From NCBI GenBank assembly GCA_911728455.2, contig OU452229.1, positions 14,108,076 through 14,172,075 on the forward strand: a DNA stretch of 64,000 nt. The letters are read 5' to 3'. The position numbers and the translations under genes were made by a program. Below are positions 34,301 to 49,300 of the stretch, piece after piece (the stretch's first letter is position 1; every line of letters starts with the position of its first letter). This stretch comes from Marthasterias glacialis (Eukaryota; Echinodermata; Asteroidea; Forcipulatida; Asteriidae). The notes beneath the pieces were generated by a model. That model did no database searches, was not told the origin of the DNA, and saw only the letters and a program-made list of their open reading frames with translations.

Positions 34301-37300
34301 CCACAGACCATGTTACAGGCATGGTTGCTCAGTATGAGTTTGCATGTGAACATACACAATGTATGCAATACTGTATTGTGTGTATGCATGCACACACATG
34401 TACATTTTCATAGCGAGTACATACTACATGTACTGTACACGTACATCTCAATGTGCTTTACCCAATCATTGAAAGTATCCTATGCACAGGTTACATTATC
34501 GGTACAGGTTTGCCCACAACAGAACATTATGCATGGACATGGGGGATGGATATTGGTAATATGCTTAATCTCATTTGAATAGATCTGCATTTAAAATTGT
34601 CCTTCTCGGCAGACAAACCAATGTTTACAATGTACATCAAGTGTACAATATTACATCAAGTGTACATGTACATTATTTATCTCAGGAATAATTTCGAGCC
34701 AGTTTACAGTAAAGTCCTGGAAAATCACAATTGAATCACTACAATCGGTGTGAGGCACTAGAAAGAGCCCTCCATGTAATCAGGCTTGTATGGCATGCTT
34801 CGTTCTTGAAAGGGCAAGGGCACCAAGGCATTTTCTCCATGGTAAAAGGGCACCTCTAGGAGGAAATTGTAAATTTCTATTGGAACATTTCAAGAGCACC
34901 AAAGCAATGACCAGGGGCCTCTGTGAAGAATATAATAACAACAAGGCTCAAAATTAGAGAAAATATCAAAAAGACCAGAGGTCTTGTACTTGTAGCTCAA
35001 CATTTCAATGGACCCCCCCCCCAAAAAAAAATAGTTTAACAAAACATTTAAAAATTTTTTTCTCTTTTATGTTTGTTGAACTTTTAGAGGAGATTTTAAC
35101 TTGTAAAAGTAAAGTACTACTGAAGTACATTCTGGGAAGTACACTAGATTGTTGGACTTATTCAGTTGTCAGGGTATTGGCCCAATGCAAAAGTAACTGG
35201 ACTCTGACCAGTGGTCCGGACCGTCCAGTGGGTATTTTGCACCCTTAACACGGATAAAGGACATTAGAAAATGTTCTACATGTATTATTAAAGTGATCAT
35301 CGGTGATGCTGACCACTTTAATAATAATTGTAGGTTTTATTTTGATGTTTTATTGTTCGTCTTGTAATATGTAATGCACTTTGATCATTTTTGGAAAAGC
35401 GCAATATAAATGCCTTATTATTAATACAATACAAACAGCATGTAGTCAAATCGAATTTATACCAATATTAAAACTAATTTGTCATCTTGGCTGGTTGGCA
35501 TTTGCAAGGGAGAAAGGGTTAAGAATGATTAAGCTTGCTATGATAGTACAGGGCAGCCATGCATATTCAACGAGCAACAATGTAAGTAGATAATGTGAAC
35601 TTAAATGCACACATTGGGAAAACATGTTTTGTGTGTACTATTGTAATTGATAATAACATAGTTGAAGCATGCTTTTTTAGTCGAGTGGTTAAAACGTCTG
35701 GTATAGAATGCGGGGGTCGTGGGTTCGAATAACACCTGAGTAGTGTGCCTGTGGATTTGTTTTCCCACGGGGGTAAGTTACAGGTAGCAAGGAATGAACC
35801 CAAAATGGTAAACTTAAGGCTGTTTTAGTTTTTATTTAAAATGAAGCGCATGACTTGAATAATGTGCATATTTTATGCTAATGTAATGTGCACAGGATCT
35901 CTGCTTTTTGTTTCTGCTGTTTGTTTGTTAATCAATTCAACCATGTGCTCTTCAAGATAATTAGTTGTTTTAATAACTCAGTATGGAGACAGAAGACCAG
36001 GCCTAATTTCACAGATGCCTTGAGGTCATTGACCTCCTTTGTCCCTGTCTTGACCTTTGGTGCTTCTTTAGATTACTATTTATAATATACATTGTACTTA
36101 TAGTTTTAGAAAGAAAATGACATAATCTTTTGAAATGATAGTTTGCTTGACTCCAAGCCTTGGTAGATGTTGATCCATGATTAGGACACATTTTGGGCAT
36201 GTATAATAAATACACTTGCATTGCTTGAGATGTCTGAGGCATGTGCATGTAGGATGAAACAGCTTTCACAGTGAAAAAGGGAACGAAAAAGAAGTTAGAC
36301 CATGGGTAGTCTATGTCAGTTACTCAACATTATCAAGAGTGTATTGTTTTTTCCTTTTGAACAACGCCTCTGTAAAGTAAACACATTAATTAGGGAATTT
36401 TTGCAAATTGTATTCCAGTGTTCTTAGTTTTCTGTTGAAGGAAATATACGTTTAGAAAAAAAAAATCCACGTTTTATTTCAGACCATTTTGTGTGAAAAT
36501 AATCATTTATTTGGAAAGGACATATCGAGTATCTTTTAATCTTGTCAATAAAGTTAACTTTTGTACTGTATTATTATTCATTTGGAAATCACTTGATGTC
36601 ATTACATAGAAATGATGATCAACTTCGTCCATGAAATAAACTTAACAGCTTAGAATTTTTTTTTATTTTATTTTTTATTATGGAGAAGAACCAGTTATGA
36701 TGTTTTATGGTAAAGTTGCAGTGTACACAATTGCTGTCATGTACATGTACATGTAGAGGGCAAGCCACATAATTTTCACTTTCTTTGAATATTGAAGACA
36801 AATTGAAGAATATACCCTTTTTTACATGGCCATTTCCAAAAGTAAATTTAACCAATTTAATCAGTTGTTTACCATTCTTGAACAACAGTCACTTACCTAT
36901 CAACTTACCAATTTTGGGAAATCATTTAGGCCTACCTCCAGAAAATCAAACATCTTACTTTAATGCCCCAGGCCAACATTGGTAAACTGACTGTAAATGC
37001 TTCCATTCTGTGCACAAATCAAGATATTTGTAATAAAACCAAGCAGTGAAAATTTCAGCCCATTTCGTTGTTTCATTTGTGGTATAAACAGTAAAAATAC
37101 ATTACAGCATTTTTGTACGCATTCCTGTAGGCAGAGTTTTCGTCTCACTGAGATGAAAAACTAATTTTGGATCTTGTTTCATTTATTATCCAAAAACGAT
37201 AACACTTCAGGCAGAAATATTTCAAGGAAAGATTTCTACCATCATTATCTTTATACCATGTAAGGTACATGTATATGTACATGTAAATCTGGGAACATTT

Positions 37301-40300
37301 ATGTTTTTCTTCTTACCAATGTTGAGCTGTGGCGTTAAGTGGGGCTTAGTACATGTAAGTGTTAATTTTGAGCCTTGATACACATGTATGCACTGACAAT
37401 TTTTGCGTTCCATTTTGTTGATCTGTGATTTTCCTGTACAGTTACAGTTTGTTTATTCTCTTTATTCATAGGTCGCAAGAAGAAATTCCCCCGATTTAAA
37501 GGCGAGACAGAGGTATGTGTTTGAACTCGTATCTTAAACGTTTTAAAAATTAACATGGAGTTTTACCCCCAAAATTATAAATCTTGTAATGTTTAAGAAA
37601 GAAGAATGGCAATTATGTACGTTCTGTACCAAAAACAAACATGGTTATGTACAAATGTACATGGACTTGACCTGCAGCAGACACAATGGTAATGAGTTCT
37701 TGGACTTGGACAAAGCATCCTCACATTTTTTCAGAAGTCTTTTGCTTCACTCAGAAATAAAAAGTTATGGACAGTTCATTGTCACAAAGGAAAACTTTAG
37801 TGATTGGTATATTGATTGACGTGAGGTAATGGAGAACTTAATTAGTAGTATATGTATGTACATGCACGTGTACAATAAACTTTGAATTTTAATTTAGCAT
37901 ACCACCAGGCAATTTTCTCTATAATTTCTAGAAAGTCTCAGGCCTGGTACATTGTACTCTACAGAGGCAACGGAGTTGCCCCTGGTCATTGCCTTGGTGC
38001 CCTTGAAATGTTCCAATTGGAATTTGCAATTTCCCCATAGAGATGCCCTTTATCAAGAAGAAAATGCCTTGGTGTCCTTGCCCTTTCAAGAATGAAGCAA
38101 TCGGTCAAACTCCAAAAGATCACAGACCTCGTACATACACGTAACTCTTTCACAAGACAAATATTTTACCATTTTCTTTTTACATTTATTGAAGTTTGGA
38201 ATGGTCTATTTTTTGTTATTATTATTTTTTTTTTAAAGTGAGCGTTGGAAACAATACTGGACTGATATTAAATTACGGAATTTAGGCCAGTCGTCGTCCA
38301 GTGGGTCTTGTGTCGCCCTGGAAATGTACATGTACATCTATCGGCGCCATCTTTGAATTTAGTTAAACATAAAGACAGCTTAATTATGACAAAGAAGGAA
38401 GTAGCATCTTGTTACTCTTGATCTGCTCTTTGTATGTGTTATAAAACAGTTCTCTTTTTTAAAAGGAACATAGCGAATTAAATTGCTAACAAAACAGATG
38501 CACTGTATTTTACATAAACATTGATTTCCAGCAGAGGACATCTTTGTACATGTAGGTCTAAAAACACAAAAATATTTAAATTACGTTCGTCGTGAATAAA
38601 ACAAAAAAATTGTGCCGTTTATGTATTATTTATCCATGGATTGCAAGGCTGAGCAAAGAATTATGGTTATTTTCAGAACCCCCCCCCCCCCCCCAACACA
38701 ATGTTGTCACCATTGAAGTGTTTATACTGGTTTGGTTTTGTGTTCTTTTTCTCATTTGCACATGTACAACATGAAGTTTTTCAACGCCGATTTATTCCTT
38801 CTAAAAAAAATGTGAAAATTGTGACATTTATCGCTATCAACATAGTCTGCACATGATCTTTTACTAGCATAAGACGAACATTTTAAGCTGTACAAAAAAT
38901 GAATGACATTGACAACATTTAATGTAGAGTACCCCCCCCTGATAAAAACAACACATCAAAATTGCAAAAAGGAAATGAAACTTGATAATTTCCAACTCCC
39001 CTTTTAGTCCATCCCCTTCTTTCCAACCTGATCTAATCCCTTCTGACAATATCGTAAACAAGCCACCCTATTCATGAGTTTGCAATATGATTCCTTGTTC
39101 ACAGACTACCAGGGGTAGTGTGTGTGTGAATAGTGTATGTGCATGCACATGCTTTAATGTTAACCTGACTGTTTTGTTGTGTTGTGTTTTTTGTGTGTTT
39201 TTAATTGCGGGGGCAACCTTTTTTCAAATGTCATTGAGTGTCAGGAATAGATTGCAATTGGCTACATCGTACACCAGAATATTTATTTCATTCAGCATGT
39301 GGGGATGTTGTATGTACATGTTTATGTGCTTTTCATTGGAATAATCAAACTGATTTTTTTGGCCAGAGCTTGAAGCATGTAGTCGGCTGAGCGTGGTTGA
39401 GAGAATTATCTCCCCGCTTTCAGTCACTGTGAACGAAGCGGAAACAAAAAACAAAAAAACAAAAAAAAACAGCATGTAACTGTGAAATTTTGATGAGAAT
39501 TCATTGAATTTTAATATTTGATTTTCACCACACAGTATACCATAGATGAAGGAACAATGCGTCGAGGCCGAGGACGACCTAGAAAAGATGGACTCTCGCC
39601 TGTACCCAGGAGACGAAGGTATTTTTTTAAACTAAAATTCCATGTCTTGATAACATCACGTGTTGATGCTGCTACATGTATTATTAGGAACATGTACATT
39701 GTAATTTGTAGATGGTTTGCCAGGTTTTTGTTATTTACAAATAGATGCGAAACTTACGAGTAAGCTTTCACAAGACTCTGTTTATAATTTTTTTTTTTTT
39801 TTTTTTTTTTTTACCTCAACCATTTTTAGAAATTTGAATTATTATACTGTCATTACAATTAATCTCAGCCTGTAGTACGTGTACAAATGCTTTGTTATTC
39901 ACCGCAGAAACTAAGCGTATTAAGAAGCTTGGGTTTAAGTACTGTACTTGTAAAGAAAAGACCCAACGGTGTTGAAACCCTCTGGGGAATCTACTTTTCC
40001 AGGAGAGATAGTGTTGGTCCTTGAATTAACCATGACACCCACAGCAAGTGCCATGCATGCCCCTTGCTTTTGACGTGGTTCATGACTGTTCCCTTCATGA
40101 AGATCCACTACACATTTTAATTTTACCTTTTAAGAAGTAACCCTTTTACCAGGAATGGGAGACTTTTGAGACGTTAGCGGGTCCCCCCAGTCAGCGGTCC
40201 TTTTCTATTGTTCTCATAATAGAAAAGGACCGCTTACTGGGGCGCCCGCTAACGTCTCAAAAGTCTCCCATTAATTGTTGTATCCTTTCAAGCCCCAAAT

Positions 40301-43300
40301 CCGAGAACAGGGGGCTGATTTCACAAAGAGTTAAGCTTTCAAGATCTTAACTGTGTATCAATTTTAATTGCTTAGCAAAGTGTGATGCCACAATACAAAT
40401 CATTAAGTTGATATTGACAACTCATTTGAAGTTGATTCTTGGTGTTTTGTTAAATCGAGCCCTTGACAGTAGACTTTGTAGCCAACCCATCAGCACATTT
40501 GTTTTACTCTTGGTTGTTATCAACATCTTATTTGCCATTGGGTAAATTTTCAAGTAAATTTCAAATGTGTATGTGATGTAATCTTTCATTTCTTTTGAGG
40601 GTCTGTGTGTTTTTTGTTTCTTTTTTTCTCTTTTCTTTCTTTTTCCCCGCTGATGGGAAGATGATGCAATATTGAAAAACTAATTTTAAGCATGTGTTCT
40701 CCTTCTCCCCCCCCCCCCAATCAGTTCTGAAAAATCAGGTTAAGTTTTAATTTAATTTGTTTTCCTTTCCATTAGACCTATTGGTGACGACGATGACGAC
40801 AGCAGCAGCGTAACCATGGATTCCTCCTCCCCGGCCCCGGACACCATCCCCGTCTTACATCTGAAGGCAACAGAGGGCACCCCGGGCGAGTTTGACAACC
40901 AGACCGCGTCGTGCGGATCGATGGACGGCTTGTCGGACGCCAGGATGGACCTGGATCAGTGTCTGGACTCCAGCTACGAGAGAATGATGACAGATGCAGA
41001 TCTAGCCCTGAATCAGCCAGAGAATGAACCTCATGCACAAGCCAGGTCAGTTGAGCATTGCTGCTTCAGGTAACACTTGAAGACTCTGACGTCATCAGAC
41101 GCTGTTCAAGCCAGTGCAGTCGTGTTCTAATCATCAGCGTTTTAGTCGAGTCCTGTGTCAGGGAGGACAAGCATTTAACCTAAAAAGACCACTGACATAT
41201 CATTAGTACCGTGCTCAGTTGTGCTTTCTGTTGTTCTGATGAACTGTAAACATTGTTCCATAAGCTAAGATTTTTCCTCAGTCAGAATCCGTCTGCATAT
41301 AATTAAACCCCAAAAGCCAAATTTGTGGACCAAGATTTGGTAGTTTTCAAAGTAAATCTTCCATTTTGACCCAGTCTTGTAAAAGGACATGCAAGTTTGA
41401 GGGATGACATCTTTGCATTGCTATGTTTAGACCTGGTACGATTTTTCTCTTGCTTTCATGTATTTGCTCAATGTCGCCACCATTAGGCACACTGATCTGT
41501 GAAGCCTTGCTCATGGAAAGGCAGACATCTAAATTTGAAATCTTGTCAGATATGAGATAAGCATTCCTCACCAGGACACCCCCATCCTGCCAAGCCCCTC
41601 ATTTTATTTTCCCTACTTTTCTTTTAAATTGAAATTAAAAGGTGGTTGCTTTGAAATTTGCCCATACCATGTATTAGATTCTAAGTCAAGAACCCATGCT
41701 CAGTTTTTTAAACCAGTGAACGCCGGAAGACGTGTTTACAGGCCAATATTTTCTGTGCTAGAAATCGGATGACGCATACAACCGCCTTTGTTATAGACTT
41801 GGAATACAGGAGCATTAACATGCCCAGACATTCCATTGTGTAGTGTGCACAGTGCATGCACTCACTGTGCAACACTTCATTTCCCCTGTGCAAAGAGGGA
41901 CAGAGAGTTGTTTGTGCTTGAAATCTCAATTTTTCCAGGGGGTTATTGTGTAATCCGGGATTCCAGACCTTTGCCCTTTTGTTATATCAAACGAGGATTA
42001 CGAAAGACCGATAGGCTGCCACCATTGTTTAAAAATGTATTCAGCTCAATGGGAGGTAAGTCCAGTTGGTTGGAGATTCCACCTCATCTTGGCCGATTAT
42101 CGTCTGTGCCTTTCGGCCAAGGTTTTTGTTTAGCGGTGAACGCATCTCATATTTTCTCGAAAGAGATCAACAAATTCCGGTTCATTTTATGAGACCCTTC
42201 GTTGTCTTTACATTGTTTAGTCAGGGTTTCACTGTGACAACGATGTTCTTAAAAACAAATTATTCTGCCAGTTCCAAAAAAAATTATCCCATCCCTAGGC
42301 ACAGAATTGTTTTCGGAAACCTTGCGCTAAGTGGTCAATGGGCAAACCTAATGAGCTGTGTCAATGTTGCTACTTTTCTCTCATGTAATTTAATATTCGC
42401 TGTCCAAAATTTCTGCAAATTGTGTGTTACTGTTTTTTGAGAAAGCAATTAAAATTTATTTTAGTTTTATATGTTCTTACATGTATATCGAAACAAATCA
42501 TGGATCAGTGATTTCTTTTATATGAAACTCTTTAACCCGAGCCTGTCATTTCATTCTGAGTAACTTCTCAGGCAACATGGCATCATTTATACCTTGCATG
42601 CCAATTTACAAATTACATTTCAAATAATGCCTTCTCCCTGAGAAAAGTTTTGGGATTGTTCAGCGACGGACTTGTACCCTTTTTTCAATCTGTCCCATTT
42701 GTTTGTATTAATACTACAGTCAAGGCATGCTGTGCTCGCTCTGCTGCTGCGGAGAGAAAAGCCTCCTGGGCCAGGGTGACCTCCTTAGGTTTGACCCCAC
42801 CCCAGGGTTCAACCCTTTCAAGAAACCGTTACCACGGCAACGGAAAATGGCAGAGGAAGACGCTCCCTACAACCCAAACGACAGGAGTCCGAAGCACCTT
42901 ACCTGGAGGAGAGCAAGGGGACCGTCCAAAATTCAAAAGTGAGGATTTAGTTAGTTAATTTTCTTGGCCGCTACATCATTTCAGAGGCTCGAAATTTACA
43001 CTAGACCGCAGGCGCAAGGCCATTGATTTTAGTGTCAGGCCAGTAAACTCACAACCAGATAAGTCTGGAGGTCTTGTTTTTTTTTCAGTTGAATATTAAT
43101 ACATCACTATGTAATCTTAAAAAACAAAAACAAAAATCAGATTGTCAAATGTTGACTTTGAGTCCGATAAATGTCTTCCAATTCTGTTGAGTATTGAAGT
43201 AAACTTACCCATAAGACAAATGAGATATGAAGATTGTGGAACATGTCAGGTCATCATTGCTGTGCAGAAACAAAAAACCTTAAAATACTATGCAAGTCTC

Positions 43301-46300
43301 TTTTGTATTCAAGCATTGAGACCAGTTAAAATCATATATCCCTGCCAAACACAACAAAATGCGCCAAATGGTTGTATTTTGTTGAATTTAGCAATCAACT
43401 CAAATCCCATACTTTGTTGCAGGATGCTGTATTTAGCAGAGCCTTGACACGTCCATGTGTAATCCGAGTCCCCGGCAAACTTCAGTGCATACGGGTGCAT
43501 TTTAGCAGGGTGAATGCCCAGTGCCAAGACCAATAAACCAGTTCACTTCTCAGTGCAACCGAATCCTCTACGTTGCACTGAGCAAAATGTTTCATTTCAG
43601 CTGTGTTGCATGTTGATGCATTTTAGCAGGGTGCCTAGGAAATACCTGGGCACAATTTTAAAGAGCTGCTTCAGCAGAACACATTGCTAAACAATTCTCT
43701 GCTTAGTAAAAAATTAAGCAGGATACCAGTCACATACGGTACATGTGACATGGTGTTTTGGCTGGTAACCTTATTCTGGTAAGCGTATTTTTTGTTTGTG
43801 CTAAGCTACTTGTTGTGCTTAAGCAGCTCTTTAAAATGAGGCCCTGATGGTGGTTAGGGTAAGAGTGCATGATCTTGATTTGTTGTTGACCAAACAAATG
43901 CAAAAATATTTGAAAATGCTTGAATAGATGCAAGACTATACCTGAATACTACAAAAAAAAAGGTCTGTGGAAAGTTCTTCTGCATGAACTGCCAACACCT
44001 ATGTTTTCAAGATGAATATAGAACGGAAGAAGTCACACACTCATAATTGGTTATTATAAATTCTACACCGGGAAGACAAAACTGTGGTCCCCACACCCTC
44101 ACTCATGACGTCTTTTTATCTAGTTCTATTTTGGAAGAGGTTTTTTTATTCTAAACTTTAGAGTGTTCTTTAATTGATAACCTCCTCTATCTTACCCCCC
44201 TCAGGGAGAAGAGTAAGTCACCTCGTAGGATACCCCCAGATAACCTGGAATCGGGCTCTCCAGGGGTCGATGAACTCGGCATGGTCGGCCACCCAGAAGA
44301 ACCTGACGTCCATGTCACCTTTGAACTTTCAGGTGATGATTTCCTCAATCCGGTTGTTTTTTTTAAACCTTTGCCCCACTGCTGGAAAATATCATAACAA
44401 AGACGACAATTCTTCTTTTGTTCAATTGTCCATTGTAAGGGAAACCCAGTGAAGCGGCTGCTGAGACTGGAAAACATTTCCCCAGTAGTGCGGAGAGTAT
44501 GAAAGGGATGACAGATCAGTACAAGCGCACATGTGTCTTCAGAATGTTCGTTTTTGTTTGTCATGTGACGATTTCAGGGCAGAGGCAGGAAATTGATGTT
44601 GATATTGAAGAGATCTTACTCAGGGTGACTGGGTGGGTCTAAAAAAGTAGATTTCTCAGCGTCATCTTCACAAATGATGCAAGACCTCATGTTGCGAATG
44701 TTGTAGATTTTGTGTTTCACGAAGGTCTTGAATCTTGAATCGTTCATATCTCATTCTCTAAAACACTCCATCCATAATAAGGCCCGCAAAAACAATTTCC
44801 TTCAAGCTACTTTGTACCTTTTACCTCCCCATGTAGGTTAATAGGTTATACACTTCCTATTCTGTTTACAAGAATTCACCCCAGCATGGAGGAAATAAAA
44901 CCTCCAGCCTGCGCGGTCAATTCGCCAAGGCAGCGATTCTTTTTGGCTGAATGTTATGCCCAGGGCCGAGAGCCCAAGCGACCAAGATCGGAATACTTAC
45001 CTCCTATAAGAGGATGATGATAACACTAAAAAACCCTCAAAACCACAAGGCCTCAAGTTGGTAAGGAGGCTTGACTCACAACCCCAAGGCCACTGGTTCA
45101 TTTCCTGTTGTGGTAAAAAAAAAAGGGCAAGCATGCATCATTATGTTTGTCAAGAGCGGGATTCATCACTTAAAGATTAATTTCGATTTCTTTGTTATCT
45201 GAGATCTGGAAGATTTTCTTTCTGGTTTTCAAGATTAAAAGATTAAAAAGGCCTTGACAACATCGGGATTACGGTCTTTGCACAAATTATTATGCCTGAG
45301 TGCCTGTGTATTATGAATGAGTCAATGAAAGATGCTAAACGTGTGTACATTTGTATTTGTTTTGAGAAGCAAGAAAACAACACCAATGCGCTGTGAAAAA
45401 GTCAAGTGAAAATGTGCAGTCTGTGTAATTTGTGAATAAAATATTTTCAAATAGACTCTAGTGCTTTGACGCAGAAGTCTAAATGATCTTCACAAGGGCC
45501 AGTGTTTAACTGTCCTTTTGACAGATGATTATTTTATGGAATACAAGCAAAGACGTTCAGGGGAATTTTACCTTCACTCGCACCCTCAGGAGGTGAACAT
45601 GAGTGATGTACCCCATAGAGTACATTACCTTGATTGTGCCCAGTGCTGGTCATGTCCATGGCCTTGTACAATATTAGAAATAGCCGGGGTATGATGTTGT
45701 ATGTAATTTGCTGTTAAAGTGTTCAAATTTGTTTAAAAAAAAACCAAGGAAATGCAATGTTTAGCAATAAATTAATAAATATAATTTGTTTCCATTTATA
45801 CATGTTAAAATGCTTGTTTCCCCCTCCTGCAATCTATCTCCTGCAAATAACACCCAAGGTGAAGCCGAGGGTGCCATTTGCCCCTTCGAGTGCACAGAAC
45901 ACCATGGACCCAATCACAGCATGCAACAATTGTATACTGTACAATACTGACAGCGTGTTGAACAACCGTTCAAAACCATTTAACTGTACAGGTTGTGTGT
46001 GGTGGACATGCATTCGTAATATGAAATCATATTGCAGGTTCATCTGTCATTCAAAACCATTTGGATGGTAATGAGTGGTCAGGCAGAAGGTGGGGGTTAA
46101 AAGATGAAGTTTTGAGCTTTAGAAAGTAAAAAGACCATGCACCGAACAACAAATTGAAACACTAAAGGGAAAGGCGGGGTACCAGCACAGGCCCAGTAGG
46201 TTGTAAACTCTCAGCTGAAAGGATTTCCTAATCCTTGGACATTGGATCTAAAAGGGTTTACAAGGTCTTCTCTTTTACTCGTTCAGGTCACACAACCGCT

Positions 46301-49300
46301 CATCATTGCTGTGCTGCTTGGTCAGACGGCGTCTGTCAAAACGAGAATTTCCAACTCCTTAATGTAGACAAGGCGGTCTTTGCCGGAATTAACCAGGTAA
46401 GGATATCGGACGTTGAACTAGTTAGTTATAATTATACAGGGTCTGTAACATGCCTGTAACCCAGAGATTTTTCAATTTTTTACAAAACTATTTTTTTTTC
46501 AAATTGTTGGTATTTCACTACCAGATTCCACCTCGGGATGTAACTTTTTCAATCCTGAAAGTTTCATCTGAAACAGGTTATGAGTTGCAGGGATAGTACT
46601 TGGCCCAAACTCATGGCTCTGCTTACCACAAACTTCTGCGCTTGTGTCCCCCCCTAGATCACTCAATAGAATGGGAAGCGCAGACTTCCATTGTAATCAA
46701 AACCATGAAACCAGCTCTGATTCTGAATGGAAGCAACTCACACTGTTGCCGAGTTAAAGGCTGGTTTGTAGTTGGTCATGCGATGGTAGACTGTAGACTG
46801 CAATAAAAAGGCTCGGCGTCCAGCGTTCACAGGCTCCGGCGATCATCATCGCGCGACCAACCAGGGCCCAATTTCATAGACCTGCTTATGGAGAAAACAG
46901 TGCTTATATAATTTGTCTGCTTAGCAAAAATAAGCAGGATACCAGTCACAGATTGTACATGTGACATGCTATTTTGGCTGGTAACCTTTTTCTGGTAAGC
47001 ATAATTTTGTTTGTGCTCAGCTACTTTTTGTGCTTAAGCAGCTCTATGAAATTGGGCCAAGCCCTTTACACATTGCCCCTCCTTGCCTTTCAACCCGGGT
47101 CTGTATTTTTTTAATGATTAAACTCTCACATGACTATATACAGTAGTGATTGATTTGCAACACACGGAACTCTCTGCTCTGGTACATCAACCAGGGATTT
47201 GGGCCCAATTTCATAAAGCTGTTTACTGTTGAGCAAACTTTGTGGCCGTCTACTCTAGTAGAAAATTGGGAGTTATCATGAGTGGTTTTTCCACAAATGA
47301 TGAAGATTTTACAGTGCGTTTACGTGGTTACAGTGGGTTTCCTTTGTTGAATCTCTCATCTGCTCTTCAAGAACTGCCGGCAAGTTTGCATGTTTTTTGC
47401 TTTGCTTTGGGTATGAGGTGGTTATGAAACAGAAGTTTCGCTAAGGGCTGTTCTCTGTTTTTTTTTTAAATCGCTTAGTATATCATGCAATGTATATTGT
47501 TCGTGACTGGTTCTCTGATGTTTTTTGATCAGCAGAAAACTTTGCTAAGCACCATTTTCTGTGTCTCTGTTACTTGGAGTGCCCACAGTAAATACATTAA
47601 CATTAGCGATTATGACCCCACCATGGCACAGCACCGATTGATTAAAAGATTGATAATGTGATTTACAAGTGGTTGATTGCTGCGTCTTGCTTTTAAGAAC
47701 GCTCTCTCGTTGATCCACATGGAAATGGAAATGGTGATGTGTAACCCGTGCAATTTCTCGTCTTGTTATACAGCGCTGTAGTTACTGCCGACGGTTCGGC
47801 GCAACCATCTTCTGCATGGAGGCCGGCTGTAAAAGGGTCTACCACTACCCGTGTGCTGCAAGCAGTGGCTCATTCCAGGTATGTTACAAGATCATGGGTC
47901 GCAGGAGACATCGGTGGAACCCTTCTTAGAGAATGGATGTTTCATTAATAGCGCTTACACATAAAGATATCATCTCCATACACATATGAATGGGAGACTT
48001 TTGAAACGCTGGCGGCAGCAGACACAACGGTCCTTTTTGACTGTTCTGAGCATGCGCGCACATGCTCAGTATTGCGCGCATAGTCCTGAGCACGCGTACT
48101 ACTGGTGAGCACTGCGAAAAAGGACCGTCCCAAAAGTGTCCCGTTATGTTGGAAGGTATTATGAAAATCCCATCAAGATAAAAAGTAGGAACTCTAGTAG
48201 CAGTCTTTTAAACATCATGCACTGAAAACATCATCCAAACAAAAACTTTATCGGAAGCATCAAGGGCCCCCTTAAACTCTTGCCCCTTAACCCCTCTTCC
48301 CCCTAAAAAAACAAAAAACAATAACGACTAAACAATTTTTGTAGAAAAATCTTGCTTGTGCAACCTGAAAAAAAACAAACAAACAAACAAACTGCCATCA
48401 TAAAGTACCAAAACATAAGTAATAAAAGTAACAATTTAATATCTAAAGAGATCAAAGATATTTTTTTTCTTTTTTCAGGGAATTAAATCACTGGCCCTGC
48501 TGTGTCCTGAACATCTAGACCTCTGTGAAGATAAAGGTAAGACTTCCTCGAACAGAATGATCAGTTAAGCCCCGCCTACCATAGCCCACCAACTGTGTTT
48601 CAACGGCGCCCACATGGGTGGCACGTACAGACAAGGGACTTCCTCTGCACAGCGCCACTCACAAAAGACCAAGACGCAGCAATCCAAATGGCAGAAACTT
48701 GTTTACATTTTGTAACAGGATTTTAACTTGTCGGAATTTTGTCAAGACTTTTGTGGCTCTTTTTTGGGTAGTGTTTGGTCAATGCATTTAGCGGCCGAGC
48801 CTAAAAGATTAGTCTTATTGTTTTGAATTCCTCTGAAACTAAATGAGTTGGTTATAGGTTTGTGTTGATTGCTCTGGCATTTCCTCACAGACAAGGATGA
48901 GTGAAGGCAGAACTACAAACCTGTGGCCATTGGTTTATTATGTACATTTGTTTGAATCATCAGCAAAACAGTGTGACTATGAATATTGATATTTCATTGG
49001 AAATGGATCGATATTTGTGATCTTCCTCACAAGGGAAAGTACGTCATCATTTTTTGAACCTCTAAATTACTTCCAATCCATTTCCATAAAAATACCCCCA
49101 CCAATACAGCTAACTAACCAGTAGAAATGTTATCGAATTTCACATACGAGTAAAAGCAACGAAAAACAGTTTGTGTCTTGCTATGGATTCGGTTAATGCT
49201 AATATTAGGCTTTCTTCCATTGCAGCAATCAAAATAAGCAACAGTGATTTGTGGATTTTACTATTTCCTTGGCCTTGACGGTATTTCAGATGGAAGTATT

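Larger units (their letters stand above)
31371..37471 (+). other. KMT2C/D intron 1 (6.1 kb)
   Basis: The intron is non-coding. It contains copies of the GGGCACCAAGGC repeat family (31905-32070, a fragment at about 32795-32860, and 34790-34925), a zone enriched in the palindromic word ACATGTAC (33730-34680), and a tRNA-like SINE head at 35677-35745. No alternative coding exon was recognised. Confidence 0.75.

Noticed and set aside
35677-35745. Functional tRNA gene
   Set aside because: A and B boxes are recognisable, but the acceptor stem and T-arm do not close; it is treated as a SINE head or pseudogene.
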